Assembly (NCBI GenBank): GCA_014281115.1 | Contig: JACONQ010000009.1 | Location: 310,001-374,000 of the forward strand | Direction of reading: 5' to 3' | Length of the DNA: 64,000 bases | Source of the DNA: Laburnicola sp. R22_1 | Lineage: Eukaryota > Ascomycota > Dothideomycetes > Pleosporales > Didymosphaeriaceae | In this document: piece by piece, positions 44,301-55,230 of the stretch | Layout: the number at the start of each line of letters is the position of its first letter | How positions within the stretch are numbered: position 1 is the stretch's first letter | The notes under the pieces: model-generated | Told to the model about the DNA's origin: nothing | Seen by the model: only the letters and a program-made list of their open reading frames with translations | The model's database searches: none | Translations under genes and position numbers: made by a program

Positions 44301-45960
44301 CCGCTATAGGAGGTGCGGAGAGCCTGGGCACAACGCAAGGACCTGTTAGATAGATAAAGAGATAGAGGAGGAGTTAGATGTTATCCCCCGCAGCTTATTT
44401 TCAGATAGTGTTGATAGTAAATCAGAGTGATTTTATTATAGGTTACTATAAGGCCAAAAATAACGGATTAACTTTATCTTGCAATAGTACGCACTTAGTG
44501 ACTAAAAATTAGATAAAGTACTACTTAAGATATAGTATGCTTCACTGCGAATCATAATAAGTATACTATATATTGCCTACGTATAGTATGGTAGATAATA
44601 TATTGTATATTATAGGGAGTCTTGTTGTAAGTTCGTACTGCCAAGAAAGACTCCTTAGCTTTGCGCGGCTGCTGCAGCCGCGCAAAGAGGCTGCACGACG
44701 TAAAAAGTAGATTAAATAGTAACTTGGTATATTGTAAGTTATAGTAGGTTATTATGAGTCACTATGAAGTAACGTTGGTGGTGTTCTATAATGAGTTATG
44801 AGGGACCTCGAAGTTGCCAAGAAAAACTATCCGGCGGACTAATCTGTCCGGGCTACTAATAGAATATGTTAGTATAAAGACTTTGTTGTACAACCTATAT
44901 CTGCTTATTACTAATAAAGAAGAGTATACCTTTAGAATCACTAGCCTTTAGATAGATAATACTCTTAGCATTATTAATAAGAACTTTATACAAAGAGAAG
45001 AAGAAGAGCTAAAGAACGTAGCCTTCTATATAAAGAACAAAACTGTTCTTACTAAGAACTAACCTATTAAGTTTAATAGTAGAAGAATTTAGCTTGTGTA
45101 TAATACTATAGTTCTTATATAGAAAGGCTAAGCAAAGGGCCTTTATATAATTAACCTAAAGAATAAGAATACTATACAGAGGTATGTAGAGCAGTGTGTA
45201 AGAGGCGCCTACATCGCATCTATATACTAACTAGAAGTCGTATTTAATTTGTCTATTGCTACTTAGACTATATTACTCTTACACAAAGACATTAAGCTAT
45301 TAAACGCACAAATCTAATAGCAAATTAATAATAGTAAGCGTAGTCTTATCTTTATACTATTAGATTTCTATCGCGCAAAACTGTTTATCTTTACTAATAG
45401 CCTATTCGCTAATAATAAAGACCTAATCTTATAGCTAGGATTCCTAATTGCTTTAGGTAATAAGTATTATATAGATAATAGCAATAACTTTAATATTCTA
45501 GCAAATATTATACACTAGAATTTAACTAAGTGTAAGAGAGTAATAAGGAGCATTCTTACTAGCGAGCTGTATAGTATAGTAGGAGGTTTTAATAATGCTA
45601 TTACTATTAGCATAACTTTTTAGAAGATTATACACATGCTTAGTCTGCCGCTAATTTATATAGTTGTCTATATAGATTTAAAGTCTCTCTATAACTGCCT
45701 TATACAACTAGGAACTACAAATAAGAAGCGCCTTATAATTAATATTATATTACTCTACGAATCGTACGAGCACTGCGAAATATCTAAGATTAGATAGATT
45801 AATAGGAAGGACAATTCTGCTAATGCCTATATAAAAAAGACCTTAAACTAGGCTCTAGAGTCCTTAATCTCTAGCAACACCTTAACAATTACTGTTAAAG
45901 TATTAGTAGATTGCCTTAAGCCTGCCCGCGTAAGCTCTTCTTAGTCTTTACACAGCACTA
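38330..45960 (+). pseudogene. Copia gag-pol, interrupted by stops and a pogo insertion
   Basis: If TAA/TAG are taken as former Gln codons, a long plus-strand frame can be read. Gag-like parts are at 38700-39300; a decayed zinc knuckle (KCFVYYKKGYQSF, Cys/His partly lost) lies near 40275-40310. Integrase-like and linker parts run to about 42000, then RT up to 42660 (FRLVFTSHSNKEKD, IQAYIQSTNKLNYRLYTRLPK, YNYYKERLNI). After the pogo element the RT/RNase H part resumes (SLKSLYNCLIQLGTTNKKRL, LLYESYEHCEISKIR, DNSANAYIKK) to about 45960. This is the C-terminal order of Ty1/Copia pol. Not functional. Confidence 0.75.
42672..44853 (+). mobile_element. Pogo-type DNA transposon with C-terminal zinc knuckle, inside Copia RT
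   Basis: 2182 bp with TIRs of about 40 bp (GCCCGGACAGATTAGTCCG... ; complement ending 44853), flanked by TA (42670-42671, 44854-44855). CCGGACAG occurs twice at 17-bp spacing. The plus-strand transposase starts at about 42739. The catalytic positions read YNFNKTDF (Asp lost), LLILDGYKSY (kept) and LLNVVCF (Asp lost). The C-terminal tail is long and basic (KRKTRKRKRI) and ends in a retroviral-type knuckle remnant, RCGEPGHNARTC, at about 44311-44350, with an acidic end. The insertion lies at the centre of a 32-bp palindrome of Copia sequence. Confidence 0.9.
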
Positions 45961-47108
45961 TTTCTTTATTATTTATCTATTCTTTTGCGCGATATATTTA
46001 TTTAATTCTTTTCATACGTATATATTACTTAAAAATACGCATTTTTCTATCTATTATTCGCATAGAAAAAGAAGAGACACAACACATATTTATTTAAAGA
46101 AGAGTTTTTTTATTCTAGTACTTATAGATAATATCTAAAAGTGTCTATCCTACTATCTAGCCCTATTCTGTGCGATAATCGCACCTAGTACTATGGCTCT
46201 ACTATATATAAGAACCGCACAATCCTACCTAGAAGTTTGCCACTATATAACACTTAGTAAAGGGCCTAGGGCTAGAGTTACCACTATAGTAGTAAGCGTA
46301 TGCAGTGCCCCTAAGGACACTATGTAACTAGATAAGGAGCGCGCGAAAGTAGCCCTTATGCTAAATAAGCTTAACAACCCATAGACATAGGTCTATACTA
46401 GCTATAAGAATAATATTAATATTGTATAAAGGCAGATGTGCGACACGCAACTCCTTAGCCTATTTTTTATAGTTAGTATCTATATAAAAAGCAAAGAATA
46501 GAGAAACTTATATTAATAGAGATGCCCTAGATAAACGTATAGTTCGCTTAGAAACTAGAAAAGAGCTAGGGAGAAGGGATACGTATAGAGAGATATTTAA
46601 AGTAGAGGATAAGAGAAAGAAGAATAGAGGAAGAAAAGTCTACCTTATATACCTCTCCCTTTTATCTAGAGCCTTAATTTCTACTCCTTATTAGCGTTTA
46701 TCTTCCCCTTATCTAACGTTACACAATTGTCTAATACTACTATCTAAATAAATAAGACAAATAGGTCTACCTATTATATAAGAAATAAACTAAGTAAAAA
46801 GAACTCTATATAAATAATATATTATTACCGCAATTTTATTGTTAACTACGTAATCTTACCCTTAACCGCTATTAGTCAGACCACTACTCTACTACTAATA
46901 AGCCTAATTACGCCTCTAATAAATAGTAGCAAAGTATAACAAATAGTTACTTAATAGAATCTTTCTATTAACTAGAGCAAACTAGCTAGAGTAGGAGACG
47001 TATAGACAGGGGAATAATAAATAGATAGGATAAATATTAGCAAGTAGATAGTTTGTGTAGAGAAAGGGAGAACTACTAACAGCAACCTTAAAAATAAAAA
47101 GTTGCTAG

Positions 47109-47395
47109 TGTCTATACACTATATAGGTAAGGACACCTAAGGGTATTAAGATTTTAATATTGTCGCATAATAGTATTATATAGAGATTATATAATGCCTA
47201 TGCGCCGCGGCCTATGCGCTGCAGGATCTTCTCCTTTCTATTCGTATTCTCTCTAGAGAGAAGTAATTAATACTAAGTTAGTTCTATTATATTATTTCCT
47301 TTCCTTATACAATTATCCTGTACACCCTCCACACTTATTAATATAGAGTATTAGATATCGATGTCTGTATAGCTAGCTGTAGAGCCCATTTAATA
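47109..47395 (+). repeat. 3' LTR of the Copia element
   Basis: 287 bp, the same length as the 5' LTR; followed by the ATTAG duplication and then the resumed TGTGGCG-family copy. Confidence 0.88.
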
Positions 47396-47920
47396 ATTAG
47401 TATTATTAACTATCTGTGCTTACACGCCGCGTATGCGGCGTACTTACTTAGATAAGCTAATACTACTATAATAGCTAGAAGAATCTTACAAATCTATATA
47501 ACGCTCTTACTACACTAGAGCTTATTAATAAAAACTTTATTATTCTTTTTTTTATATCTCCTACTAGAGTAGAAATTTAACCTTATAGTTCTTTGTAAAC
47601 TAGATAAGCTACTAACCTAATTAGTACACTAGAACTACCTTATAAATAGTTAAGTATACCTATCTTTTATACTAGATAAGTATCTAATAGATAGAATAAA
47701 ACTCTAGCGTAGTTATTTTAAGGGCAGCATTGCAAATCTTTAGTATATACTCTTTAGTATTAGTAAGTATATTAGTATTAGATAATTTAAGATTAATACG
47801 TAAGTAAATAGTAGAGCGTAAAGTAATAGTAAAGGTTTTATTAAGGACAATCTTAATATAGTAATAGAGTAATAGTGTATTTAGTATATATTACTCTTAT
47901 ACTACTTATAAGAAATAGTA

Positions 47921-49774
47921 TAACGTGTTTATAAGCGTGCCGTTAGTACAAGCGAGCCGTCAACCCTACTAACTTTTACACTTAAAAAGCCACGTAGTTT
48001 AACAACACATCAAAATTCTATTAATATAATAGCTTTTCTAAATTAAGCAGTATCTATAGAAGCCTTCTTGCACGTACGTAAATTGTGCCCAGGCTCCCTG
48101 CAGCGCGTGCAGCGCGCTAAAGCCTACCAGCTCGCACCTAACCGCGCCTGGCTATACCGCGTTTCTCCCTCTAGTTGCTACTTAACAGCCTTCTAAGCAA
48201 TAATATCCTCTCCCTCTGTCTTTAATAGAGTGCCTCGCTTCTAGATCTGCTTCTTTTTACGCTATTTACGCGTTGTAGCTGTCTTATTTACCCTTTGTAG
48301 ACTAGCTATCTTATCGCGCATAATTACTATTAAATACGCCATTCTCTTAGCCCCTCTTATAAGCTAATCAAGCGACTAGATAACTAATATAGGAGAGAAT
48401 CCTTAATGCCTTTAGATCCGCTTACAAACTAGAGTTAACTAAGCACCTAGCTCGCACGCGTTGCTTAGTGTTGCAGACTCCTATAGGGTCTCTAGTAGGG
48501 CTGCTAGCGACGGCGTACAAAGCTTCACATTAAGCTTTAATATCACCGCCTCTAGATTGTGTAGGACTAGCCCAGCGCCTTAAAAGCTTGCGCAGATATT
48601 CTCCTTTATAATTAACTAGTTGTAGGCGGCGCGGAAGGCTAGTAGGAACTCAAGCTTAGTGATATGGTTAATATGGTCGCGTATTAGGCCCTCGACCTAG
48701 CGCCCGTACGTCCGCTTCAACAGCAAGAAACAGCCAACGTTAAGCGGTTGCAAAAGGTATAATAAATATAGTAGTATATAGAGAGTGTAGATCTTATTCT
48801 TCTTATAGATCTCCTAGAATTCAAGCAAGTTATAACTCTCATAGCCGTTAAGTATTAGTAGCTAACGCGCGCCCACTCTACGCTCTACTATATACTTAAT
48901 AAAATGCCATAGCCAGGCAACACTAAGCTCGTTCGTAGTCTAGCCATTATCGCTAAGACTAATAGCCTAGTCATCTGGTATATCATCGCCCTTGTACCAG
49001 GCAGAAAGGTAGTACTGGCCAGCAAAGATAATAAAGGGCGGGATTGCCCACCCAGCAGCGTTAATTCTGTGGATCGCCGTCACCCACTCACAATTGCCTG
49101 GCTAAATCGCTTTTAGCCGACCACACCTCTCTAAGCTAGTAACAACTAGCTAGGAGAATATTTTACCCATTAGAAAGCCAGTCTTGTCAAAGTTAAAGGT
49201 ATCCTCGTCGCAAATACCGTAGGTGGCCTTTGTACGTGCTACTAGCTCAAACTAGGCCTATATAACTGTTAGGTCCTCGCAGAGGGCTCGCTATCAATTA
49301 TAGGGTCGATTAAATCGCGTTGTGAGGCTGTCTGTTCGCTTAACAAAGTTCCTAGGCCACTGCTAGCCAATATAGCCTGCGCTGCGCTTAGTAAGCAGCT
49401 TATTTGCCATATCTTATACAGCACCTAGAGTGGGCGCAAAGCCTCGCGAATCTAGGTTAAGTATTTGCTCAACAATCACATTCTCTTCTAGCTTAGTAAG
49501 CTTCTTTGATTTAGGCTAGTAATCGCGTCGCGTAGCAATTCTGGCGCGTTGGTCGCGCAGCATTAATCGAGGGACGTTAAACATTAAGGCAGCGCGATTT
49601 TCGCTCTAAATCTGATTTTTATTAATAGCTAAGATAGCAAGGAAGATATCTCCTTTGTTATAGGGCAATTGAGTTGTAGTTAGTTAAGGCATTATAGTTT
49701 GCTTATCGCGCGTTACGAAAAGTTAGTAGGGTTAATAGCTCGCTTGTACTAACGGCACGCTTATAAACACGTTA
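47921..49774 (-). mobile_element. Pogo-type DNA transposon in the AT block (48-49.8 kb copy)
   Basis: 1854 bp with TIRs of about 60 bp (TAACGTGTTTATAAGCG... ; complement ending 49774), flanked by TA (47919-47920, 49775-49776). AAGCGNGCCGT occurs twice at 17-bp spacing. The minus-strand transposase starts near 49692. It has a second DNA-binding part (RGFAPTLGAV, DMANKLLTKR), then YNFDKTGFLMG (first Asp kept), LLILNGYESY and LQPLNVGCF (both Asn). It sits in the 1.1-kb TGTGGCG-family copy. Confidence 0.9.
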
Positions 49775-50112
49775 TACTTATTAATATATTAACTTGTGTT
49801 ATTTGCGATAATCTAGATGGCGGTTTACAACTTAGGATGGCGAAGAAGAGATAGCTTATAGCGTGGCCGCGCTAAAGTCTTATCTCCCCTAAAGTTCTAA
49901 GTAGCCTCTTCGTAAAGATTTTGCTTGTGGGAGCAGCCCCGCGCCAAGACTACCAAGCTCGCTTAGCAGTTCGAACGCGCTTTTTTTTGTCATTACCTTT
50001 TTTACACTCTTTTTAATTACTAAGTAGGGGGCTCTGCTTTTTTTATTATGTTATTTAAGATAAAAGCCTTTATCGTGCTACTTCTAGGTAGTTAATTTAA
50101 CGCCACATATAT

Positions 50113-50866
50113 AGATAGTATTAAAGTTATATAGCTAATTTAAAAAAGTAATAACTAGAATATAGATTAGTAAGCTAAAAGACAATTAAGGTAAGTATAT
50201 ATATAACAAAAGAGAAGTAGTAATAAAATATTATTAATAAGTAGTAGTAAAGGCTATTATAAGTTTTAGCTACTTTTCTTACTATTACTATTATTATTAT
50301 TACTAGCACTAAAGGCATAGCTACTATAAAAAAGTTAATAGTAGCTACAATTAAAGAAAAGGTTAAAACTATTAAATAGAAGAATTAGAATAGTAAAAAA
50401 AGTATAAAAAGTAAATTATATACCCTAAGCAGCTATAAAGCTTTATTAAGTTATAGTAAGTAAAGTATATATATAAATACTACTTCTAAACTAGTATTAA
50501 GTAAGAGTAGTTTGTAAGAAAAGTATAACTATATTATTACTAGTAAGAAACTTTAAAAGTAAATTAAGTACTTATAGATAGTAATTAAGAAATAAATAGC
50601 TTATAAGTGTAGAATAAAAATATAGTATTAAAAAAAAAAGAATAAAGTTATAATAGTAAAAAAATATATATTTAAATACTAATAAGCTATCTAAAGCCTA
50701 AGTAGTCTTTAATTATAAAATAACTTTTATAGCTTTTACTAATAGGCTATAAATTATAATGACTACTTTTTTACTTTTTTTATACTTATTATAGAACTTA
50801 TAAGCCTAAGTAACTCTAGCCTAAACTTAAAATTTCTATAATAGCTATTAAAAAAAGTTTTACTTT
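50113..50866. other. AT-rich decayed DNA between two TGTGGCG copies
   Basis: About 750 bp with homopolymer A/T runs and no readable frame. It separates a minus-strand and a plus-strand copy of the same family, facing away from each other. Confidence 0.5.
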
Positions 50867-50877
50867 AAAAAATACTA

Positions 50878-51982
50878 TGTGGCGTTATATTAACTACCTA
50901 GGAGTAGCACATCAAAGGCTTTTATCTTAAATAATATAATAAAAAAAGTAGAGCCCCCTGCTTAGTAATTAAAAAGAGCGTAAAAAAGGTAGTAATTATA
51001 AAAAAAGCGCGTTTAAACTGCTAAGCGAGCCTAGTAGTCTTAGCGCACGCAGCTCTTATATATAAAGTTAATTTATAAAAAGACTATAATTAGAACTTTA
51101 GGAGAGGAATAAAACTTTAGTGTAGCAATACTATAAGCTATTCTTCCTCCGCTATTCTAATTATTACAAACCCACTATCTAAATTATTGCACATAATATA
51201 AGTTAATATATTAATAGGTATATACTATTTCTTATAAGTAGTATAAGAGTAATATATATAAGATATAGTATTACTCTATTACTATAATAAGGTTATTCTT
51301 AATAAAACCTCTACTATTACTCTACATCCTACTATTTACTTAAGTATTAACCCTAAATTATCTAACACTAATAACTTGCTAACACTAAAGAGTATACGCT
51401 AAAGATTTATAATACTGCCCTTAAGGTAACTATACTAGAGTTTTATTCTATTTATTAGACGCTTATCTAGTGCGAGAGATAGGTATACTTAACTATTTAT
51501 AAGGTAGTTCTAATATACTAGTTAGGTTAGCAGATTATCTAGTTTATAAAGGACTATAAGATTAAATTCCTACTTTAGTAGGCACAATTACTTCTTATTA
51601 GTAATAGAATTCCCTAGTAGGGCACGTAAAAAAAGAAAGATAATAAGATTTTTATTAATAAGCTCTAGTATAGTACAAGTATTGTATAGATCTATAAGAT
51701 TCTTTTAGCTATTATAGCAGCGTTAGCTTATCTAAGTAAGTACGCTGCATAAGTAGCGTGCGAGTATAGATAGTTAATAATACTAATAGTAATAATCTAG
51801 GTAGATTATATATAGTATAAGTAAGTTTAAAGCTTAAACTATTGTTACATTATTAGGTAATATTTAAGGTTAGTTTTTAATTAGAATTAGGTACCTTATA
51901 TAATATATCTAATCTTCTATCTTAATCTACTTTAACCTTGAAATAAAAAAAGATTAAAAAAGGTGTTTGGTAAGCCGACCTA
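50878..51982 (+). mobile_element. TGTGGCG-family 1.1-kb copy, complete
   Basis: 1105 bp from TGTGGCGTTA to GCCGACCTA, flanked by an exact 11-bp duplication (AAAAAATACTA, 50867-50877 and 51983-51993). No long terminal inverted repeat and no open frame. The first 120 bp match the short copies of the family. Confidence 0.75.
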
Positions 51983-52120
51983 AAAAAATACTACAACTTA
52001 TAAAAAGTTAAAACTTAGGCTTTATTCTTTATATTAGTATTATAAAAAAGAATTAGTAAGCTAATAGTTAAAGCGTGCTTAATACCTTTTTAGAATTTTT
52101 TTTTTAGAATATATAAATTA

Positions 52121-52239
52121 TGTCATTACCTTTTTACGGCTTTTTTAATTACTAAGCAGGGGGCTCTGTCTTTATTGTTATATTATTTAAGATAAAAGCC
52201 TTTGTCGTCCTACCCCTAGGTAGATAAAATAACGCCACA
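52121..52239 (-). mobile_element. Short copy of the TGTGGCG family (119 bp)
   Basis: Minus-strand unit from TGTGGCGTTATTTT to GGTAATGACA, flanked by a 9-bp direct repeat TATAAATTA (52112-52120, 52240-52248). Confidence 0.7.
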
Positions 52240-52699
52240 TATAAATTATAATTATATTATAAAAAAGGGCTAAAAGTAGTGCTAAACCTATTTAAAAAGC
52301 TAAAAGGCCTAGTTTTTGAATAGTATAGTAAGTTAATACTTTAAATTAGTTAAAAGTATAAGTATATATAGTAGTAAAGCTTATATAAAAAAATTAGAAA
52401 AGATCTAAATAAATAGTATAAGGGCAGTACACGACCTTATAGGAAAAACCTCTTAGGAATAGCTAGTATAGTTAAAAGAGATAACTAAATTAAGACTATA
52501 CTAAGATAGGGGATATGAAAGGGACCTAGGGGGCCCTTACTAACTACACACTAACACTAACTAGAAAAGGCGCCTTTTATAAGATAAAAGGCACTATTAA
52601 GGTTTAAAAAAAGGTAATAGTAAATAACTAGTAGGGAGGTAGGCATAAACTATTATATAATCCCCCTTTTAAGGCCTAAAAATAGAATGGAAAGTATAT

Positions 52700-54025
52700 A
52701 AAAATAGGGTGTTTTAGCGAATTTTTAATATAACTAGCACTATTATAGTGCTAAAGAGGGCTAGAATAGGGGCAATAGGCCCCTATAGCTCTAGCGGTAG
52801 CCTTAGTTTTTAATTTGGGTGCTATTTAGTAGAGATATTAAGGAAAGCAGTTAAGGGTAAATTAGTGCTAGATTAGAAACTATATTTTAGCATTTAGTAT
52901 TTTATTAATAGAGCGTATTTTTAGCTTTAACACTATATAACAACGTAGTTAGCTAAAATCTTTCTAGATAGTTTATTATACTCTAGCGTAATTATATTAT
53001 ATAACATTTTTTTAGTACTATAGATAAGTGTTTTAAAAAACGTATTAACGTAACTAGATAGTTTTTAATTAGGGTAGGGTAGCTCCTAAAGCTATAGGGA
53101 CTACTAGTAGTAGTAGGGATGTCTAGATATAAGAGTACTAAAAAGTAATAGGTATCTAGTTATGTGCACAAGTCTAAGGGCGTATAGATGTTAAAAAGTA
53201 ATAGGTACCTAGCTAAGCACACCTAATATAGTGCTTTAACTCTATCTTTATAGATATATTATCTTTAGGGATAGGCTTTAGAAAAGTGTCTTAGAGGGTA
53301 GCGTCTAGCTAAATAAGTAACTGTTTTAGTAGACTAGCTTGCTTAGGGTACCTTTAATAGTAAGCTTTAATTAGTAGAAAAGAGTTAATAAAGTTATTAG
53401 TAGGGTAGTAGGTTAGGTTAGAGTTATGCCTTTTTTACGCTGCCTAGTACTTTAGTATTCTATAGTCTACTTTGCTATTAATAATATAAGAAACTAGCTA
53501 CTTAGAAACTCTATCTACCTTAATAAGTCGTTTTAGAGATTGTAATTAACCTAGTAAGAGAATATTTAGATCTCTTTAAAGCCTATTAGCGTAGAATACT
53601 AGGTAAACTCTTATATATTATAGGAGTTTAAGTATAAATAAGTGGCCTTTCTTGCCTATAATTAGGTATAGTCCTTTTATTTAATAATTTAACTTAACTC
53701 ATAGGCGTTTAGTAATAAATCCCTTTAGGGTAATAAAGACCTAGTCCCTAATATTAAAATTAATAGCTTGTCTATGTTTGTTAGTCTACTCTAATTATAT
53801 TTTCTAGGTAGTAGATATATTAGCACAGGCAGTGTTATAGACAAATTTATAGGCTTTAGTATAGGCCTTAACTTTTATTTTAGCCTTTTCTAAAGTAATA
53901 TTATGTAAAGATTTAGTAACTAGTTAGGTACACTTACACTAGTCCTAGTAAAAGTATAGCTAACACCTAAACTTAATTTTAAAAGGCAAAACTCTAGTAC
54001 TATTATAGAGTAGTATTACTTAGGC
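52700..54025 (-). pseudogene. Ty3/Gypsy pol fragment: integrase C-terminus with chromodomain
   Basis: On the minus strand, reading stops as former Gln/Trp, the order fits the end of chromovirus pol. It reads KHRQAINFNIRDQVFITLKGF, QIKGLYLIIGKKGHLFILKL, RVYLVFYANRL, then a chromodomain-like part (YRILKYQAA, then HNSNLTYYPTSNF). Both ends are lost, the one near 54034 to a TGTGGCG insertion. Heavily mutated. Confidence 0.7.
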
Positions 54026-54033
54026 CTAGTCTA

Positions 54034-55117
54034 TGTGTTGTTAAATTATTTATCTAGGAGTAAAACAACAAAGGCTTTCATCTTAAATAACATAATAAAA
54101 AAAGTAGAGCCCCCTACTTAGTAACTAAAAAGAGCATAAAAAGGTGATTAAAAATGCGCGTTTAAACTGCTAAGCGAGCTTAGTCGTCTTGGCGCGAAGC
54201 TCCTATATATAAACTTTTTATAAAAGACTACTTAGAACTTTAGGGGAGGGATAAAACTTTAGCGCAGCAACGCTATAGTTATTTATTCTTCTTTTACTAT
54301 TCTAAGTTATAAACCACTATCTAGATTATTATAAATAATATAAGTTAATATATTAATAGGTATATTTCTTATAAGTAGTAGGATAAGAGTAATACGTACT
54401 AGATACACTATTACTTTATTACTATATTAAGATTGTTTTTAATAAATCTTCTACTATCTCTCTACGCCCTACTATCTGTCTAGGTATTAATATTATTTCT
54501 AAAGAAGTACTTGCTATTACTAAAGAGTACACGCTATAGTTTTACGCCACTACTACTAATATAGCTATACTAAAGTTCTGTTCTATTTATAAGATACTTA
54601 TCTAGTGTAAGAGATAGGTATACTTAACTATTTATAAGGCTATCCTTATATACTAGTTAGGCTAGCAGCTAGTCTAGTTTATAAAGAATAGTAGCACTAT
54701 ATTTCTACTTTAGTAGACGCAATTGCTTCTTATTAGTACTAGAATCCTCTTGTAGAGAACGCAAAAGAAGGATAATAAAGTCTTTATTAATAAGCTCTAG
54801 TGTAGTAAGAGCGTTATATAGATTTGTAAGATCCTTTTAGCTATTAATACTATTAAGTTAGAATAACTAATAATAGTAGTAGTAATAAACTAGGTGTGCT
54901 GTGTACGCTATAAGTAAACCTTATATAGGTTAGAAGCTTATAGAGTATAGGCAAGATATAAGTAACTTTAAAGTTTAAACTATTATTGTATTATTAAATA
55001 TTTAAGGTTTTTAATTAGAATTAAGTGCTATATATAGTATATAATAACCTTCTATCTTAATCTACTTTAACCTTAAACTAAAAAAAAGGTTAAAAAAGGT
55101 ATTTGGCAAGCCAACTA
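54034..55117 (+). mobile_element. TGTGGCG-family 1.1-kb copy, complete
   Basis: 1084 bp from TGTGTTGTTA (mutated TGTGGCGTTA) to AAGCCAACTA, flanked by an 11-bp duplication GGCCTAGTCTA (54023-54033 and 55118-55128). It aligns over its full length with 50878-51982. Confidence 0.78.
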
Positions 55118-55230
55118 GGCCTAGTCTATACTAGGCAGCAAATCTAACTAGTTATTTTAATAAAAGTTTATAAATAGACGCAGATGATAGTTAAGGTACT
55201 AATTTATAATTTTAGTTTAGCTATTAGTTT

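Larger units (their letters stand above)
37995..47395 (+). mobile_element. Ty1/Copia LTR retrotransposon, RIP-mutated, with nested pogo element
   Basis: Two LTRs of equal length (287 bp: 37995-38281 and 47109-47395) in direct orientation, flanked by a 5-bp duplication ATTAG (37990-37994, 47396-47400). The LTRs start TGT; their ends read TA where CA is expected, as RIP would give. Without the nested pogo element (42672-44853 plus TA) the length is about 7.2 kb. Gag and pol lie on the plus strand. Confidence 0.9.
37748..50107 (-). mobile_element. TGTGGCG-family 1.1-kb copy, split by Copia and pogo insertions
   Basis: Minus-strand copy in three pieces: 50107-49777, 47918-47401 and 37994-37748. 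The Copia element (37995-47395) and a pogo element (47921-49774) lie between them. Subtracting both insertions with their target duplications leaves 1098 bp, matching the intact copies at 50878-51982 (1105 bp) and 54034-55117 (1084 bp), which supports all four boundaries. A 5-bp repeat TATAG flanks it (37743-37747, 50108-50112), but the 11-bp duplication seen for the other copies is not evident. Confidence 0.75.

Noticed and set aside
50878..52239. One 1.36-kb element with 120-bp TIRs
   Set aside because: The plus-strand 1.1-kb unit and the minus-strand 119-bp unit each have their own exact flanking duplication (11 and 9 bp), so they are independent insertions.
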